A DNA stretch of 64,000 nt, from assembly GCA_013399305.1 (NCBI GenBank), contig VXAI01000138.1:930001-994000 (forward strand), in the 5' to 3' direction. Under the pieces are notes generated by a model. The model was given only the letters and a program-made list of their open reading frames with translations. It was not told where the DNA came from and did not search any database. The DNA is from Rostratula benghalensis (taxonomy: Eukaryota > Chordata > Aves > Charadriiformes > Rostratulidae). Each line of letters begins with the position of its first letter. Position 1 is the stretch's first letter. Of the stretch, positions 48,191 to 59,315 are shown in pieces. The position numbers were made by a program, and so were the translations under genes.

Positions 48191-51100
48191 ATTTTCTTAT
48201 CTCCCCAAATGGAAAAGGCACATTTGAATGGGAAGTACATTTGTGTGTTATCCTATGACACACAGATTCACGGTGGGAGCTCAATTTTCTGTTCACTGGA
48301 AAAGAGCAAGGGAGGCTCCAAAGCATCACGACCCGGGGGGCAAGGGGGACACCTTGGCTTGGTCAGTCCTTGCTCGAGTCTCATGGGCCTGCCCTACATG
48401 ACATTAACCACCAGCAAGCCTGGGGACGACAGCTCCTACATTAGATGCTTTGACAGTCACGCATGGACCCTCATGCTGTAAAGCCTCTGTCCCTACCACT
48501 GAGAAGGGGACAAAAGCTTTCAGGAGAAGAGATGTGCTGAGGACCATGCACTGCTGCAGCAGCAGAGACCAGGCCACCACCCCTCATCCCAGTGCTAACC
48601 ACAGCCTTGTGCCAGGGACCTGAGGTTGGCATCCTTGGTGCCGTGCCCTGCCACAGACAGGGCAGTCGGGCAGACCAGGAGGGTCTTCATGGACACGTTC
48701 ATGCCTTCTCGTGCAGCAAAGCAGTGGCTGCCTTTGAAGACAGGCACTGGGGCTGGTTAAGTAAGACATCTTCTGTTAATTCTCTAAGAGGCCCAAGGAA
48801 TTAGAAATTATAACCAACTTACCCTGACAAAGGCTTTTGGCTGTAAGAGTTACCCTGCCAAGTCAGAGATGAGAGAAGCCAGGGTGCAGACCTGGAGTTG
48901 GATCAGCAGCAGGGCTGAAAACAACACCCAGGCACCGGCTGCCAGCGCCTTCCTCAAACCACTGGACTCAGTGGCTTTTGTGTTCCCCCTTTCCATTATG
49001 CATACCCTTCTCTTTTCCCTTAATGATTTAGTGATGTTTGTTCCCTCACACTGCGCGCAGACCTTGCAGATCAAAATAGCCAGTCATCTAAAAAAAATTC
49101 TTTATCCTTTGTTCTTCAAAGAAGCCAAATAATCTCAATCCTTTGAGAAAACTCAAAGGGTGAAGGCAAAGCATCAGGACTGATGAGAACAATAGCGGTG
49201 TATCCCCCGATGAACGAGCATCTCTAGTGCTGTGTGGTTATTAAAAAAAATTCCTTGTAGTGAAAATTCTTGGGTCAATTACTTGTTGCCACAGGGAGAT
49301 TTCCTAGGAGTTTTATTGTTATTATCACTATTCAGTGATTACGTGTAGCAACACAAAGGTGAATTTTTATGTGAAGAGATGCATTGTTTGGTAAATCTTA
49401 AACAACAGAAAGTGGAAGGGGGTGGAGGGATGTGGGATCAAAGTCCCTGCAATTCCTATAATGCTTTGGGGCCAATGCCAGCCATTTACTGCTGCTTTCA
49501 GCGGTCTGAAATATTTTTTCCTCACATTGGAAGGTTGAACATTGGGATGACAGCAACTGGACAGCGAGCAGAGTCCACTTTGGCTGGTGCCAGTCCCGCT
49601 GCTCTGCCCCCCAACTTGTGGGGGAAAACCCTGTGGTTCCCAGGGGACAACAACAACTTTCCAACCGGTTTTCCAACTCACACACCATATTGTCATTTCG
49701 AGAAGGACACAGATCTCATGTGTTTCTAACCATCCCAGTTTGGGGTACTTCACATGCTCAGCAGTGGCACTGCCAGCAGAGGCTGTGTCCACCCCTCGGC
49801 TCTCAGAGCCGGTTTGCCTTTCCTTTCCTTTCTGACCAAGGACCACAGTTAATTTCTCCCTGTGAGGTGAGCTGCCGTGTGCTTCCCAACCAGCCACAGC
49901 AGGACAGCTCCAGTTCACACCTGGCATTTGCAGCAGGAGCAAAGCACTTACTCCCTCAGGTGCCTCCGACATCCCCACCGAAGGACTTGCAGGTACCAGC
50001 TCCTCCCAGCACAAGAGAGGGCCAGTCTCCAGCCTGCAGGCACACACGGCCTCCCTCCCTGTAAGCCCTTTATGGGGGCAAGTGGCCGCTCCCCCGGCAC
50101 CGCAGCACCACACCGGGACTGCACACACAGCGATGGGATGGACCCTTTGGAGGCATTTTCCCATCCCATTTCCCACATGGCAGGAGATAGGGATTTCACT
50201 CTGTCCATGCTACCACAAGGCAGGACTGACACTTTTCCCAGTAACGGGATCCTAACCCCCCACTGCTGCTCCCAACAATATTTGCACATCTGAGCCACAT
50301 CCTGGGGGACCCTGGGGTGCCTCCAGTTACTCACAGAAGCAAAGTACTTGCCATCACAAGTCATGCAGAAGCATGGACAGAGGAAGGAATGGCTCCCATT
50401 TAACTGGTTCCCTGAAGTGACTTAACCTGGTAACCACATGCTCTGAAAAGGATAGGTTTAGATGCGAGGGCTGATACAAAATGCCATCCAGGTATCAAAT
50501 AAGGAGCTGAAATCTGTCTGTCAAACCCGTACTCTTTGATCATCAGAAGTCACTCATCATTTACACATCACAGTAGGATGCTCAGCTCCAGAAGGCACAC
50601 AGTCAGCCAAAAAGGAAGAAGGATCAGCTGAGTGGTCATGTCTTAAGGATGTGCAGCCATTAAATAAGTACCACAAAAAAAAAACCAAACAACCTAGTCA
50701 GCCTCCCAAGGGCAGTGGCATCTTACACTCAGATGGTTTATGCACATTTTACACAACTCAAATATTAACTCTACTGCTCACCAAAGAGTTGAGGCGTTTT
50801 CATTGCTAATGGCACAGAGCAATCCCACTCCCAATCCCCCTTACCAAAATCATCCCTCCTGCATTATTTGCAGCCTCTCAAGAGCTGCTGTGCAGCTGAA
50901 TGGCAGGACAGTGCTGCAGAGACACATTTTGTGTCTAGGAGCCTTATTCTCACCATTCAGACCATGCTTTAGCAGCACAACAGCCCATAGCTCGTGGGCA
51001 GCAGCACACTGGTACCCAGCTGGCACCACAGCACCCAAGCCAGGCTGGGGGCTGCAGAGAAAAACTTTCATACCCCCCACAGCATCAGGCAATCCAAGAA

Positions 51101-51927
51101 ATAGTGTAAAATACGGCCTTGCTTTGCTTACACAGTCAAAAGTCAGCACTCTGCAAGCAATTTTTAGACTATGTGTTTAAAAGTACCTTCAGACAAACAT
51201 CTTTTAAGGCTAAATAAAACAGCAGATGACTCGGAGCAGGGACAGTGCCCTGCCTGCTCTCACACAGGCCCCAGGACACACCACGTGCTCTGGTCACAGC
51301 AGGGGCCAGGCTCTCCCTGTGCTCCCAGGGCTGCCAGGAAATGCCAGCCTGGATTCAAACCCCTCACCCTCTGCCACAAGCCCTCTCTCCCAGCTCACCT
51401 GCACAGCCAGGCAGGTGCCTTTGGCCTGAGAGCAGACACTGACCCCATCGTCCCTTCGGGCCCTAGAGGACACTCACTGGAGCAGGGACAGCACAGGACT
51501 CGTTGTCACCATTGTCACAGCTGAACAGACAAGTGGAAAGCTGTGGGGTCAGGGTTCTCAGCCCCCAGGGAAGGAGCCAAACAGTGCTGCAGCCATTCTT
51601 AAGAGCAGGTTCTCTGGGAAGGGTTGGTGCACATGGGTCACAGCCCCGTTAAGGCAAAACAAGAGGCACCTGTGCTGCCTTCCCCTCCCCTCCTCCCCCA
51701 ATGTGCCCACCTGAGCTCCCTTCCCCTCTCCCCCCTACCCACACATTCCTCCTCACCCTCCACCGGGCACAAACCAGCTCCCAGCACCTCGTTGTTAGAA
51801 GCACATCTCTGGGAAGTGTTCAGCACCAAACCCCACGCTCACTTGGCTCCTCACGAGTTCAGTGTTCTGCCCAGCTTTGCCCAAAGCTTTTTTGGCTCAA
51901 GTTTGCAAACTCGAGCAAACCTGCTCC
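48191..51927. other. Single-copy non-coding DNA with a long chance frame
   Basis: About 3.7 kb. A 269-codon open frame on the minus strand (49367-50176) is the longest in the window. Two + strand frames (49618-50064, 49877-50293) overlap it. None has a recognisable domain, and the minus frame has about 11 Trp, far above normal proteins. The + strand here is C/A-rich and poor in TA, which favours open frames. Not supported as a gene. Confidence 0.45.
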
Positions 51928-51991
51928 CAATTTTGAGCTGGTTTGAACTCAATTTGAGCTGGTTTGAACTCAATTTGAGCTGATTTATAGT
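51928..51991. repeat. 21-bp tandem repeat, three copies
   Basis: Unit CAATTTGAGCTGGTTTGAACT. The copies are 51928-51949 (one base longer, CAATTTTG), 51950-51970 (exact) and 51971-51991 (diverged at its end). A small minisatellite. It keeps frame and repeats a short hydrophobic peptide in a chance frame. Confidence 0.92.
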
Positions 51992-53016
51992 TTGGCATTA
52001 AAAAACAACAACAACAACTGTTCTTTAAAATGGCAACTTTGACCATAATTTATGTGAGGACAGATGGAACTTGGTGTTTTCAATTAAGTTTCAGCTGGAT
52101 TTTGTAATTTTAGTTTTTTGTTCAGACAGAGCAAAACATGGAAGAAGGAATGGAAAGCAGCAATTAATCCACATAAAACTTAATGGAAGGGTAGGTATAT
52201 AAATGTCTTGCAACACAGAGTGGAGTCCTTCCACACATGTCTAGCTGCAAAGGACAGACAACCGTGGAAGGGTTGCTTTGAGCTCATCCCTGAGCTGCTT
52301 GGCCAGGATTTCTCCCACACGCCAGACCCGACTTTGTGCCCCCCTGGGATCAGGGGTGCCATGCACAGCACTGTAGCCCCAGCCTTCTGACACTGTCTTG
52401 CAGCTACTTTCCTTGAGATCCCAGTATTTTAACAGCTAGGATTAGACCACGGTAAAAGCCAAACCTTTGACATTTCTTTCTAGCGAGTAACTCACAAATT
52501 GATGCTAATGTTTGGCCGTGTGCAGTAGAGACTGAATCAATACTTAAAAAATTCACTCCTCCCCGAGGTACCGAGGTGTTTTGTTTTTACAGGGGAATAT
52601 CTGGAACCTTTTAATGGATTAAAAATAAGTTGCAGTTGATCATTTGTTTGCGAGGCAGAAAAGGCTTCAAAGATCCACAAGCGGATTAAGCAGGAGCGCT
52701 CAGAGGATTCACAGGCTGCTACAGGCCACCAGTCAGGAGGCGGCTCAAATGACTTCTCTTTTGTGCCGCATCAAAGCCCCACCGAGTGACTGGCAGGCTC
52801 CCTTCTGGCCGGCTGCCTGGGGGGACCGAGGTGGCAGCAGTGTCTCTGCAAGGTGTGAGGTGTGCTTGCTTTGGGGAGAAAGAAGAGAATTTGCCTCCTT
52901 GCACACCCCAGTGCATTGTATCTGCAGTTAATAGCAGAACCTTATGCTAAAAGTGTATTTTATAGCCAGAACCTTTTTCTGTCCTGCTTGTTCTTTTCTC
53001 AGCTTCTCATCCCTGC
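51992..53016. other. Single-copy non-coding DNA
   Basis: It opens with a short (AAC)-like run and AT-rich sequence to 52170. The remainder is ordinary, with no gene recognised. Confidence 0.5.
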
Positions 53017-53019
53017 TTT

Positions 53020-53055
<36 letters not shown>

Positions 53056-53057
53056 CC
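53017..53057. repeat. Long T-rich tract
   Basis: About 41 bases of T with three or so single C interruptions. No poly-A retrogene is recognisable on the minus strand beside it. Length may be unreliable in the assembly. Confidence 0.88.
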
Positions 53058-55249
53058 TGAGCAAGAGGAAACCAGAAACCTTGTGAATGTAAAAGTCTGC
53101 AGCTTGACCTACAGTCTGCTCCCCTCTGTCCTTGCCTTATAGCTGGAGCTCCATCACCAAGAAATGCCACCCCAGAGGGCACGGTGGGGTGCCTGGCGCT
53201 GAGGCAGGGAGCATCTGAGGGTCACCTCAGCTGGATTTATGGCCCACTGAAGACAATGGGAAGAACATCACTGACAGAACTGGGTTGTGGATGAAGCCTT
53301 GGGCTGATCAATTCAGGAAAATATAAGTGAAGGGTTGGAGAAGACAATTCTCTTAGTTGTAACAGTGCTCCTGGCACTCCTGAATCCATGATTGGTCTCT
53401 TTTTCTTTCTTTTTACCCTTATTCGGAAGCTTCTGTGGGGGAAGAAGGGAGCTTTCTGCAATCTCAGTCCTCCAAACCTGGGCACAGCTGAGCAATGGCA
53501 AAGGTGTGGGATAATTGCAGCGATGCCAGTCTTGCTGACCGAAGCAGGCTGTGGTTCAGGGAGAGGATTCGAAGCCGGATGAGGGACATTGGTTCATTCA
53601 TCTTCACTTTTTAGGATCCCACATTTCCCTCAGTGGAAGAGGTCAAACTTGCTCAAAGACTGCCGAGAAGAAGTTGGACCACAGGGTAAGAGGGAGAGAC
53701 AGCTCACTGGAGGGGATTTGTGTGACTCTGGGTCCTGATTCTGGAGGCCAAGGATTAAGGCCATTGATCTTTGCAAAAAGCCTGCAGGAGATGAAGCCCG
53801 TCTGCATTAATTCAAGGCAGATACAGAAGCATCAGCCACATGTACCATGTGGCAGCAAGAACCTCCAGAGTTCATGGAAAAGGATGGTGATTTAATGGAG
53901 TATACTGTGAAATTAGCTACGAAAACTCTACATGAAGGGAGGAGAGATATTGCATATACAGTCTGTGAGATCATTATATTACAGAGACTTTCAACGCTGT
54001 CTCATAAGGAGACACTGAAAAAGACCTTACAAGAGACTAAAAAAATCCTGCACCTCTTAACATCCTGCACTTTTAACCAAAGGCTTAACTTGCACAGAGA
54101 GCAATGCTTTTCATATTTAAATCCCATCAGCATGATGGCAGGCCAGGAGGAAATATATCCAGGCTTTGGAACCCAGCTATGATGGGGGAACATATAAAAA
54201 TGGGGTCAGCTGGGAAAAGAAGCTGACAGAAACCCCAGTGCAGCCACCAGTTCACTTTCTGGTTTTGAAAGGCAGTAAGTTACTCTGTTCTACCAAGTCT
54301 CCTTCATCCTGACATGGATCTGGTGCACCAGCTGCTGAGTGAAAGGGCAGGAGCTGCTCCCCCATCTGCCATTAGAAGGGGAGACTTGTACCCAAGCCCC
54401 CGGGGTCTGTAGCAGAACCGAGTGGAGCTGTGATGGTGATGGGAGGTCATGCAGGTGTGTAAGTGGCCCCTCCTGTGTCAGGCAAAGTGACTTCTGCACT
54501 GGACAGAGCACACAAGGGTGGCTGTGGTTCCCCTTAGCACTCCCAGTGCCACTCCATCCCCCGACCTGCCACCCCAGTGATGGTCCTCATGCAAACCCAG
54601 CACAAGAGCTGGCAGGTTCCTCACCAGCAATCCCTCTGCCAAGAACTCCAGCCCTTCTCCTTTTGGATTCATGCTCACAATGCTCTCTCCTATATTTTGG
54701 CACTCCAGCAGATGGGCAGCTTCCAGCTACTGTAGCTGATACCGCTTTCATTTGCTGCCAGAGCAAACTCTCAGCCTGCAGCTCTGACCAGCCATGGGGC
54801 TCGCAGCTTCCCAACTCTGAGACAGCTTTCAAAGCAGCTCTTTTGAGTTTGGTGAAACCACTGGCTTTGGTGAGACCTGCTCCTTCTCTCTGGATCTCTT
54901 TGAATAAGCATGACTCCCTCTGCTCATGCAGATGGTGCTCACACACCAGCAAACCTCCCATTAGCACACTGGGAGTTGGGAGGAGGCTGCCCAACCTCCC
55001 AGCCCTGCACTTGCTGTCTCTTGTGTCCCTGTATCTTGTGAATCACAGTAAAGACAATGCCCAGCATATTTGGATGCATATTTGATCATCAAGTGGAGTC
55101 AAAGCTGGGAATTGGGTCTGGAACTGCACCTCCCCAGAGCTCTGCATGTCCTGGTCCTGGCAGGTTTGGTTTGGGCCCGAGTCCGGTCATGCAGCCCAGC
55201 TTGAAAGTGCTAGGGCTGGGTAAAAAACCTGTCTCTATTATCTCTCAAA
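53058..55249. other. Single-copy non-coding DNA with chance frames
   Basis: The frames 53847-54182 (111 codons) and 54339-55085 (248 codons, GTG start), both on the + strand, have no recognisable domain. The second is Ser/Cys/Pro/Leu-rich and lies over a minus-strand frame at 54587-54994. I do not support either as a gene. Confidence 0.45.
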
Positions 55250-55480
55250 AAGTTTACCTTTCCTAACAAGGCTAAAAAGATGGCATCTTAATTAGATGGG
55301 AAAAGTACATCAAGCTCATTAACTAATTACGAGGGGAAGTCCCTGCAGCAGATGCCTGGATTGCCTAAAGTACTTCTTACACTTAACTGCTAACTTTGAA
55401 AAAGGATTCTGCTATTAAAGCACTATTTGGTTCCAAAAGCACAACAAAGTCATTTATTTTTTATCACGTCTGTCCAAACT
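55250..55480. promoter_or_regulatory. AT-rich block with paired TAATTA sites
   Basis: TTAATTAG (55288-55295) and CTAATTAC (around 55323-55330) lie about 35 bp apart in unique AT-rich DNA. AACTAATTA and ATTAAAG words follow. LHX/PRRX-type homeodomain proteins bind such cores. A candidate element with no coding signal. Confidence 0.3.
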
Positions 55481-56999
55481 AACCCCTTACAGCTTTTATA
55501 AAGCACCAGCTGCCTTTTGAGAGACCATCCAGTACCTGACACACATGGTCTGGGCTTCAACTGCTGCCTCTACAGCTCTTTCAGGAGCAAAATATTAAAT
55601 GATACAAGGGATAGGGCATAAAGTAATCAAGCAGCCAAGAATAAACTCAACCAATAACCTCCTTATGATCAGCAGGAGACCTTCCCCCTTGCCTTTCTAG
55701 TGGGAGCTGATAAAGCAGGAGATGAATATTGCTGCTACTTCTTTTTGCACTGGAAAAGGACTTGAAGAAGAGATCGTTTGTATCACCTGTAATCACTTAC
55801 ATCCTTCTGAACCCATTGGTGAGGCAGGGCTGTAACACCAGGGCTTGGCTAGAGACGTTTGTCTGCAAGGACTGACACTTAGAGGTTATTTCGGGTAGCC
55901 CATTGAATGGTCATGCCATGGCCAGAGCTGTTGATCATTAAGAAACCTTCGCCAGGTACCGGAGGAAGTAATTCCCAAATATCGCTGCAGGGAGCTACAA
56001 GTGCATATTTTAGTACTTGGTTCCCTTGTGGAGTATGGGTGCATCCAGGTGAGTATTAGAAACCCTGGCAATGTGTCCATTCTCACCTCTGTAAGAGGAT
56101 AGTTTGCTGATTTTAGGGAGATTTTTAGCGGAGTAAAGGTGAGACGCAAAGAGAGCAGATGTGGTAGGGTCTGGTCAAAGTGTTCAGCTGTGATGGATCC
56201 ATCATAGACCAGCTCCAGGTCTAAATCCTGTTTAGGTCTGCAACCACCCTGTGTTGCACAGGGCTTTGGGATGCTTACGGACTAATTTCTTTCTCCCAGT
56301 GTGAGGGAACAACAGGGCTGACAAGGAGCAGTAGCACCAGCAGCAAACAGGGCAGAGCTGAAGGAGAAGCTGCTTGTGGGAACAGAGGTTTGAGGCAGGG
56401 ATCAGCTCTTTGATGTGGGGTTCCCAGGCACTACAGACACCCCAATAATGCTTTCTCCCCATTAACTATTTATGAGAATTGGAGAGGTTTTAGAGAACTG
56501 CAAAAAGCAACCCAATTTTCCAACAGCCTGTCCCAATCCAAACTTCCTGAAGCCAGGGGGACCTCGAATTCCATGTCAGGAGGGGCAGCCTGAGCTCACC
56601 ACTGCCTCCCAGCTCATCCCCTGAGGAGGAGACACCACCCTCCTCCATCACCCCTGCGCAGGAGAGCTCTTCAGATGTTTGTTCCCTGAACTACAGACAG
56701 CACACCCTAAATATTTTCCCTCCTCCTCTCTTGAGGCTGAAGGAATGCCTTAAAACATTTCTAATCATGTCATCTCAGCTGTCATATGACCTCAACAAGA
56801 GAAAATGGCCAAAATCAGAGGAAACTGTTTGCTTAAACCTATCATGAGCTCCTCCCCCCCCAGTTTTAAATAAACAAACAAACAAAGGAAAAACCCCAAA
56901 CCCCTCTGGGTGGTGGTGTTGTTTTCCTTTCCCTAGAAAGCCTGAGGAATGGCATGCTCAGGGAGGTTCAGCCACTCGAAGTCGCTGTGAAACCCACAC
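55481..56999. other. Single-copy non-coding DNA
   Basis: No gene. A C-run followed by (AAAC)-type repeats lies at 56854-56890. Nothing else was recognised. Confidence 0.5.
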
Positions 57000-57300
57000 C
57001 GCTGGCGACCAATCCCTCCCTCTGCTCACGGGAGCATTATCAATAAGGAGAGTCATAAATCGCCCGCTGAACAGGAACTCAAAGACCAAAGTCATGTAAC
57101 TCAAACAGGCTCAAAGCTAAAGAGTCCCTTTAGTGTGAGGGTGGTCTGTGTAAAGTTAGGAGACACCTGCTAGCAAGTCCTGAGACACTAGCATCTGTGT
57201 AAACTTGCCCCCTCCCTGCGCCCGCAGCCCTTATAAGGTGTTGAATGAAGCAGTTTCATGAAAAAGGCTCTGTTTGGGGCAGTTCTAAGGCTTACATATA
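57000..57300. promoter_or_regulatory. Candidate regulatory block with a perfect CArG box
   Basis: Unique sequence containing CCTTATAAGG at 57229-57238, which fits the SRF-binding CArG consensus CC(A/T)6GG exactly. It sits just after a pyrimidine/GC-rich patch (CCCCCTCCCTGCGCCCGCAG). Upstream are AATAAGGAGAGTCATAAATCG and repeated CAAAG and CTCAAA words. The TTATAA could also serve as a weak TATA element. No exon can be tied to it. Confidence 0.3.
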
Positions 57301-57700
57301 CCTAAGTAAAACAGAGCCGGGGCTGTGCAGCGCTGGGATGGATTACCAGGGACCACAGGAGGCCTATTAATTATTGTGACAAGCTGATCTGCTGGCCGGT
57401 GGCTGGAGATGCATGCGGAGGGGTGGGTGTACGTGCGATAACAGCCCTGTCTGCGCGGGGGCTTGGGGAGAGCACCATAAAGCCCGGAGGATCCCAGGAA
57501 ATGGGAGCAGAAGGAGGGAATCTGAAGCTGAATGAGCACATCCACCCGGGGCTGAGGGCTGGTGGGGTCAGCCCTGGCCCCCGGTGCATCCCTGGCCCAG
57601 GAGTGGTACCCCCGGCCCTGCTGCAGCACCTCCTGGCTACGCAGGAGCAGGTCTTGGCCATCCAGACTGCGGGCCTTCGCCCCCTCAGACCAGCAGCGAG
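57301..57700. other. GC-rich single-copy DNA
   Basis: Moderately GC-rich with scattered CpG at 57410-57480. Frames on both strands overlap and have no recognisable product. Confidence 0.45.
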
Positions 57701-58195
57701 CAGGATTTCAGCATTAATTTCTTTTTCACTGGAAAGCCAAAGCTAAACGGTGAAACCTCTATGTACAAGGCCATCGCACTTTCTTATGAATTAAACAGTG
57801 GAAATATTTTAGCGCTGGCCAAGCTGAAATCTGGAAATACCAATATTTCACCAAAGCAGGTTTTTAATATGCAGTAGTGTCGTGCGTATTACTCTGAAGC
57901 TTCTCGCTGTAGGTGAAATCTTCTCATCATCAGCTCTCAATATAATATGTGCTTATCTTAAAGGACATTTACTTTCCTGTGCTTACCGACTGTATTTGAA
58001 TTGTCAAATGACACTTTGCTGAAATTATTAAAACCTAGAGGTCACAGAGAACCTGACTTGAAAGCGGGAACACAGATTCTTTAGTCTGAGCAAAAGTGCA
58101 TATTTGGAATTTTAAATGCAAATTTTTTTGGAGGAAGAATCGCTTTTCTGGCAGTCAAGTACAGAGGGAGCATTTGAAAGAAGGTTCTGCTTTAA
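57701..58195. promoter_or_regulatory. AT-rich block with POU octamer
   Basis: Unique AT-rich DNA with a perfect octamer ATGCAAAT at 58116-58123, TTGTCAAATGACAC and several AATATT and TTAAA words. It lies directly left of the CpG-rich stretch. Candidate regulatory DNA. Confidence 0.3.
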
Positions 58196-58199
58196 TTTT

Positions 58200-58960
58200 T
58201 GACAAGTGCTGTGAATAGATACTCTGCTCTGCCGTGAGAGGGAAGGGACGGAGCTGAGCCCCGACCGCCAGGGAGCCGGGGAGGGTGAGCCCTCACACGA
58301 CCCTCTCTGATTATGTTTTGGGGGGAGGTACAGCAGGTCCTCCCAGGTCCCCAGAGCAGACGGCAGGCGAGCGGGCAGCCCGGTCTCGCAGGGAGGGCAG
58401 TGGGGAGAGGGGAGGGCTGTGTTGTCACCCCCCAGCCCTGCGACCTCTGGCTCTTCTCCTAAACCCCAGAGCAGGGCCAGGGTCTGGCTGCTGTGAGACC
58501 CTCTCGGCTCGGGCTGAAGAAAGGCAGGCGGTGTCTGGCTTATACACTCTGACTGCAGGAATGTTTTCTTTCTGAGGGATAAGGCTTATCTCTTCCCCTC
58601 GCTCGCACTTCCTTTTAGGGTGTTCAGTGAAGGGGCAGGCAGGGGAAAGTAAAGATGTTCGTCCTCTCCCTCAAAAAAATCCTCAAGTAAAACCACCTCG
58701 CCCGACATTTGCAGATTAGCCGTAACCTTCCTGCTCTGTGGTGGCTCCCCGCAGGACGTGCCGCGGTGCATCCCAGGACACGCCTCGCTGCAAGGCCAGA
58801 CTGTGCCAGAACTGCTCGGGCGGGGAGCGGAGAGCCAGCGAGCCTGAAAGGGGACGAGAAGGAGCCTTGCCCGGGTGCCGAGCCAGGTCGGTGCCTCTGC
58901 TTGCGTGTTGGATGGCAGCGCGGAGAGCAACCCTGCCCCAGCGCAGCACAGAGGTGAAAA
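58200..58960. promoter_or_regulatory. CpG-rich stretch (possible CpG island)
   Basis: CpG is frequent from 58230 to 58600 and densest at 58750-58945, where I count 18 CpG in about 200 bp of high-GC sequence. AT-rich DNA flanks it on the left and a MIR copy lies to the right. Frames in every direction are open because the sequence is GC-rich. None is recognisable. It may be a promoter of an unannotated transcript or an orphan island. Confidence 0.4.
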
Positions 58961-59184
58961 CAGAAGCCTCGGGGCTTTTGAGTGCAGAGTTTTCCCAACA
59001 CCTCCCAGTTGCCCCGTGGTGGGCTGTTTTCAGGGCTCCACGGTGTTACACCGGAGCCTTGGAAGCTGCTTTTATTCTGAGGAAGCTCCACTTGCTGGAG
59101 AGCCACCGTGAAGAAGAGGAGCAGTAACGTGGGATTTGGTTTGTATCTGCCTCCTCACGAGCCTCACCGCTGATTGACGAGCTC
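58961..59184. other. Single-copy non-coding DNA
   Basis: Short interval between the CpG-rich stretch and the MIR copy. Nothing recognised. Confidence 0.45.
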
Positions 59185-59315
59185 CTGTGTCACAGATGGG
59201 GACACTGAGAGCTGGAGTCAAGAAGAGGTCTCACAGAGGAGCCCAAAAAGGATTTGGACCATGTGCCCTCTCACCACCTGAGTGCAGCTGAGTCCTTAAC
59301 CACCGAGAGCCACCA
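59185..59315 (-). mobile_element. MIR-type SINE fragment
   Basis: The + strand reads TCACAGATGGGGACACTGAG (59189-59208), then GTCTCACAGAGG, then GGATTTGGACCATG, then GAGTGCAGCTGAGTCCTTAACCAC. This is the order expected for the reverse complement of a MIR element from core to tRNA-like head (acagatggggaaactgag, tcacacag, ggatttgaaccc, ccttaaccac). Diverged, partial, ends approximate. Confidence 0.65.

Noticed and set aside
49367..50176. 269-codon open frame on the minus strand, the longest in the window
   Set aside because: No recognisable domain, about 11 Trp and many Cys, overlapping long + strand frames, and a TA-poor C/A-rich region that yields chance frames. A single-exon gene is not supported.
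52998..53060. Long T tract considered as the tail of a minus-strand retrogene or SINE
   Set aside because: No gene-like or SINE body is recognisable on the left side and no target-site duplication was seen.
53847..54182. 111-codon + strand frame with a helical look
   Set aside because: TTG start and no recognised homolog or flanking splice pattern. Frames of this length are expected by chance in 64 kb.
54339..55085. 248-codon + strand open frame starting at GTG
   Set aside because: Ser/Cys/Pro/Leu-rich translation without any domain, non-ATG start, and an overlapping minus-strand frame at 54587-54994. It looks like random translation.
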